This document shows, piece by piece, positions 35,744 through 38,202 of a stretch of 38,202 nucleotides of DNA. Position 1 is the stretch's first letter. Each line of letters begins with the position of its first letter. The notes below the pieces were generated by a model. The model was not told the DNA's origin and searched no databases. It saw nothing but the letters and a program-made list of their open reading frames with translations. Source of the DNA: a virus; the IMG/VR virus record IMGVR_UViG_3300025889_000339, positions 1 through 38,202 of that record; one strand, given 5' to 3'. A program made the translations under genes and the position numbers.

Positions 35744-37938
35744 ACACGAGCAACACGCTGCCACTGGAGGAAATCAACGAGGACGGTCAGCCGCCAAAGT
35801 CTAGGCTGAACTCACCAGAGGCGGTAGTCGATCTGGTTCAGATGATGATTCGCTCTGACGAGGAGCGTAATCGCATCAGGGCTAAGGTTAAGGGCATCAT
35901 TGATGGCAACCCGCCATACAGCCCAGCTCAGCTCAGGAAGACTGGACAAGCCTACCGCACCAACGTCAACTTCCGTGAAGCTGAAGCGTTCTTCTCTGTG
36001 TCTCTGACCGCTTTCTACGACATCTTCAGCGAGACACCTACTTACGCCACGGTCAGAACCAACCACGGTAACGCATCCGAGAAGGTTCAGTATTCCAGAA
36101 TCATCACCGAAGAGTTCGACAGGCTTCAGAAGAAGGATCGTGAGTTTGACTACACGATGCAGATCAGCCAGCACGAGATGGTATTGTTCGGGACTGGACC
36201 TCTGGTGTTCGAGAGCCCCACTAGCTGGCGTGCGAGAGCCGTTAAAGCTGGCGACCTACTTATCCCAGAGAACACACGCAGCAACCCGACAGACTGGGAG
36301 GTTGCCGTAGTCCGTAGGCGCTACCAAGCTCACGAGCTATACCACTACATCCGCGACCCGCAAGCAGCTAGCAGTGTGGGCTGGGATGTGGACGCAGTGC
36401 GTCAGGCAATCATTAACGCTGGTCCAGAGGAGTATCGAAGACAACGAAACTGGGAGTGGCATCAGCAGCGCATTCGCAACAACGACATTCACTACTCAGC
36501 CCAGTGCAGCTTGGTAAACGCAGCTCACGTATATGTGCGCGAGTATCCGACTGGTGATGATCCAGAGGGTAAGATCAGCTGCTACATTGTTCTAGAGGAT
36601 GACGGTCGCAGCTTCCTCTACAAATACGTAGGGAAGTATGACACGTGGGATCAGGTGCTGCACCCAATGTATTACGATAAGGGTGACGGTCACCACCACA
36701 GCGTGAAGGGGCTTGGAGTTAAGATGTATCCAGTCATCGAGCTAAAGAACCGGCAGAAGTGTCATATGATTGACGTTGCTGCCACAGCCAGCTCCCTCCA
36801 GCTACAGGCTGAAACCCCAGAAGCTACGCAGAAAGCCAGCGTAGTTCAGATGGGACCATATTCAATTTTACCTGCTGGATACCGTGTAGTGCAGAGACAG
36901 TTCTCTGGAATTGCTGATGCACCTATCGCTGTGGACCGTGAGCTAGAGAACGTGATGCAGTCCAACCTCTCGCAATATCGCCAGAGACTGGACAAGCCAC
37001 AGGGCAACCCCAAAACAGCCACTGAAGTCCAAGCGATTGTCCAGCAGGCTAGCGTGCTTGGTAAGACGCAGATCGCTCGTTACTACCAGCAGCTAGATAG
37101 ATTCTTCGAGGAACGCTACCGAAGGGCAGCTGACCCCAACGTGACTGATTATGATGCGATTCAGTTTCAGAAACGTGTTCGTGAGCGTGGTGTGCCATCC
37201 GAGGCATTGAAGGACATCGACTATATCCAAGCCAGTCGCAACTACGGACAGGGGTCAGCTTTTCTACGGCTTCAAACACTGGCTGGTCTTATGCAGATCA
37301 GCGGTCAGCTGCCTGAGTCTGGGCGCAATGCTTTGACCCGTGACTACATTGCCGCACTCGCAGGTCAGCAGCAGGTTGGTCGGTATATGGTGGAGCCGGA
37401 GGTAGATGTCTACGCCAAAGACCAGATTGCAGAAGCTAACATTGAGAACGCAGTGATGCAGACTGGTAACCCGGTCGTAATTACTGACAGTCAAAACCAC
37501 CTGATCCACGCTCAGACCCACTTAGCTAAGGGCGGTGAGCTGGCACAAGCTGTGCAGCAGGGCGCTAACGGCGCTCAGATCGCGCAATTTTTCGGCATAC
37601 TGATCCCGCATATCGGGGAACACCTGATGCAGCTTTCAGTGGACCCGAACCGAAAGACCGAAACCAAGCAGCTTGAGGAGCAGCTCAACGAGCTAACTGG
37701 TTTTGCAAACGAGCTGGCCAATCAGGTGACGCAGCAGATGGAGCAACAGGCACAGGCTCAAGCCGAGATGCAGCCCCAGCCAGCTGGTCCAAGCCCGGAA
37801 GAGCAGATGAAGATGGCCGCTATGGAGAGGGACGAAGCGCGTAAGGACGCTGCGCTACGTGCCGAGATAGAACGCAACAATCTCAAACTCAGGCAGGAGA
37901 TGGCTCTGGCAGACGCTAGAGCCGCTGCCAACCTCTAA
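35740..37938 (+). CDS. Portal protein
   Basis: A 732-residue protein from ATG 35740, with GGAAGAAG just upstream. The N-terminal part has long helices (residues 20-60), then the segment FYDIFSETPTYATVRTN and FGTGPLVFESP, a pattern of podovirus portals of the head-tail connector class. A central beta-rich domain and the PATEVQAIVQQASVLG-like region (KTATEVQAIVQ) follow, then a long C-terminal coiled coil rich in Gln and Glu (residues 640-730). It forms the dodecameric ring through which DNA enters and leaves. Order terminase-zinc protein-portal is normal. Confidence 0.85.
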   Translation: MNTSNTLPLEEINEDGQPPKSRLNSPEAVVDLVQMMIRSDEERNRIRAKVKGIIDGNPPYSPAQLRKTGQAYRTNVNFREAEAFFSVSLTAFYDIFSETPTYATVRTNHGNASEKVQYSRIITEEFDRLQKKDREFDYTMQISQHEMVLFGTGPLVFESPTSWRARAVKAGDLLIPENTRSNPTDWEVAVVRRRYQAHELYHYIRDPQAASSVGWDVDAVRQAIINAGPEEYRRQRNWEWHQQRIRNNDIHYSAQCSLVNAAHVYVREYPTGDDPEGKISCYIVLEDDGRSFLYKYVGKYDTWDQVLHPMYYDKGDGHHHSVKGLGVKMYPVIELKNRQKCHMIDVAATASSLQLQAETPEATQKASVVQMGPYSILPAGYRVVQRQFSGIADAPIAVDRELENVMQSNLSQYRQRLDKPQGNPKTATEVQAIVQQASVLGKTQIARYYQQLDRFFEERYRRAADPNVTDYDAIQFQKRVRERGVPSEALKDIDYIQASRNYGQGSAFLRLQTLAGLMQISGQLPESGRNALTRDYIAALAGQQQVGRYMVEPEVDVYAKDQIAEANIENAVMQTGNPVVITDSQNHLIHAQTHLAKGGELAQAVQQGANGAQIAQFFGILIPHIGEHLMQLSVDPNRKTETKQLEEQLNELTGFANELANQVTQQMEQQAQAQAEMQPQPAGPSPEEQMKMAAMERDEARKDAALRAEIERNNLKLRQEMALADARAAANL

Positions 37939-37965
37939 TGCAACACAACAAAGTCGAGACAACTA

Positions 37966-38202
37966 ATGATACTGGTTATTCCGTTCTGTATTAAGGACTG
38001 TAAGAGCGCGTTAAAGAACATTGAGTGGTCATATGAGTTGGATGGGAAGTCAGACTTCGATGTCCTACTGTCGTATGACACTGACGTTCCTGAGCAATAT
38101 ATCAGGCAAATAGACGAGGCTGCAGGTAGGGCGTTTAGGAGCGTCATACACTTCTGCTACAACGAGTGGAAGGGCAGACCCAACTGGCCAAATCCCCAGA
38201 AC
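37966..38202 (+). CDS. Glycosyltransferase-like protein, 3' end outside window
   Basis: ATG 37966 opens a frame that runs off the window (79 codons seen). The sequence starts MILVIPFCIKDCKSALKN, the beta strand and first helix of a GT-A fold (GT2-like), then VLLSYDTDVPEQY, then WKGRPNWPNPQN, a segment seen in phage nucleotide-sugar transferases. It follows the portal gene after 27 bases, so the late operon continues to the right. It may glycosylate virion or cell surface components. The partial length limits certainty. Confidence 0.55.
   Translation, partial: MILVIPFCIKDCKSALKNIEWSYELDGKSDFDVLLSYDTDVPEQYIRQIDEAAGRAFRSVIHFCYNEWKGRPNWPNPQN

Overview
The window looks like most of the genome of a temperate, tailed (podovirus-like) phage or prophage, cut at both ends. 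The evidence is a large terminase (33489-35159), a portal (35740-37938), a set of tail and ejection proteins including one of 1921 residues, a DnaB-type helicase with its own initiator, a lysis cassette, and a tyrosine integrase beside a partial tRNA gene. No chromosomal housekeeping genes are seen. A lipobox spanin candidate and an RlpA-like protein point to a host with an outer membrane. The host cannot be named from the sequence.

Layout. (1) 1-1728, rightward: tiny lysis and accessory genes (holin-like proteins, nested spanin-like pair, small basic proteins). (2) 1715-3377: integrase (leftward), a tRNA-Val(CAC)-like segment lacking its 3' end, and three small ribbon-helix-helix (RHH) candidates, one of them absent from a simple long-ORF view, with palindromic operator candidates between them. 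This is the likely lysogeny-control and attachment region. (3) 3367-7635, rightward: ssDNA-binding candidate, Cas4/RecB-like nuclease, resolvase-like nuclease, HTH replication initiator carrying iterons inside its reading frame, and DnaB helicase. (4) 7742-12416, rightward accessory block: three paralogous DXD glycosyltransferases, a WcbI-like protein and two more PD-(D/E)XK nucleases. (5) 18974-12512, leftward: about 15 small early genes, most coupled by ATGA overlaps, with an AAA+ ATPase and its partner, HNH and RlpA-like proteins. (6) 18975-20221: hairpin-rich non-coding DNA, a small-terminase candidate full of TTGCCA repeats, then an origin-like segment with an inverted copy of the initiator iterons. 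(7) 33405-20783, leftward: virion genes from collagen-like fibre to the giant internal virion protein. (8) 33489-38202, rightward: large terminase, zinc-ribbon protein, portal and the start of a glycosyltransferase.

How the parts may work together. The RHH proteins probably decide lysogeny versus lytic growth and may control the integrase. The initiator probably binds 21-bp-spaced GGAAC-N4-GTTCC units at two places, its own gene and 20.1 kb, and loads DnaB. The small terminase candidate lies next to the second site, so packaging and replication signals may be clustered there.

The most unusual points are: (a) a sigma-70-like segment (regions 2 and 4) inside the 1921-residue virion protein, which could let the particle deliver a transcription factor with its DNA; (b) two inverted iteron arrays 14.6 kb apart; (c) three RHH genes arranged convergently and divergently within about 600 bp; (d) a chain of six hairpins upstream of the small terminase candidate; (e) a glycan-modifying gene block. 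Family names below come from motif recognition by eye; no database search was run.
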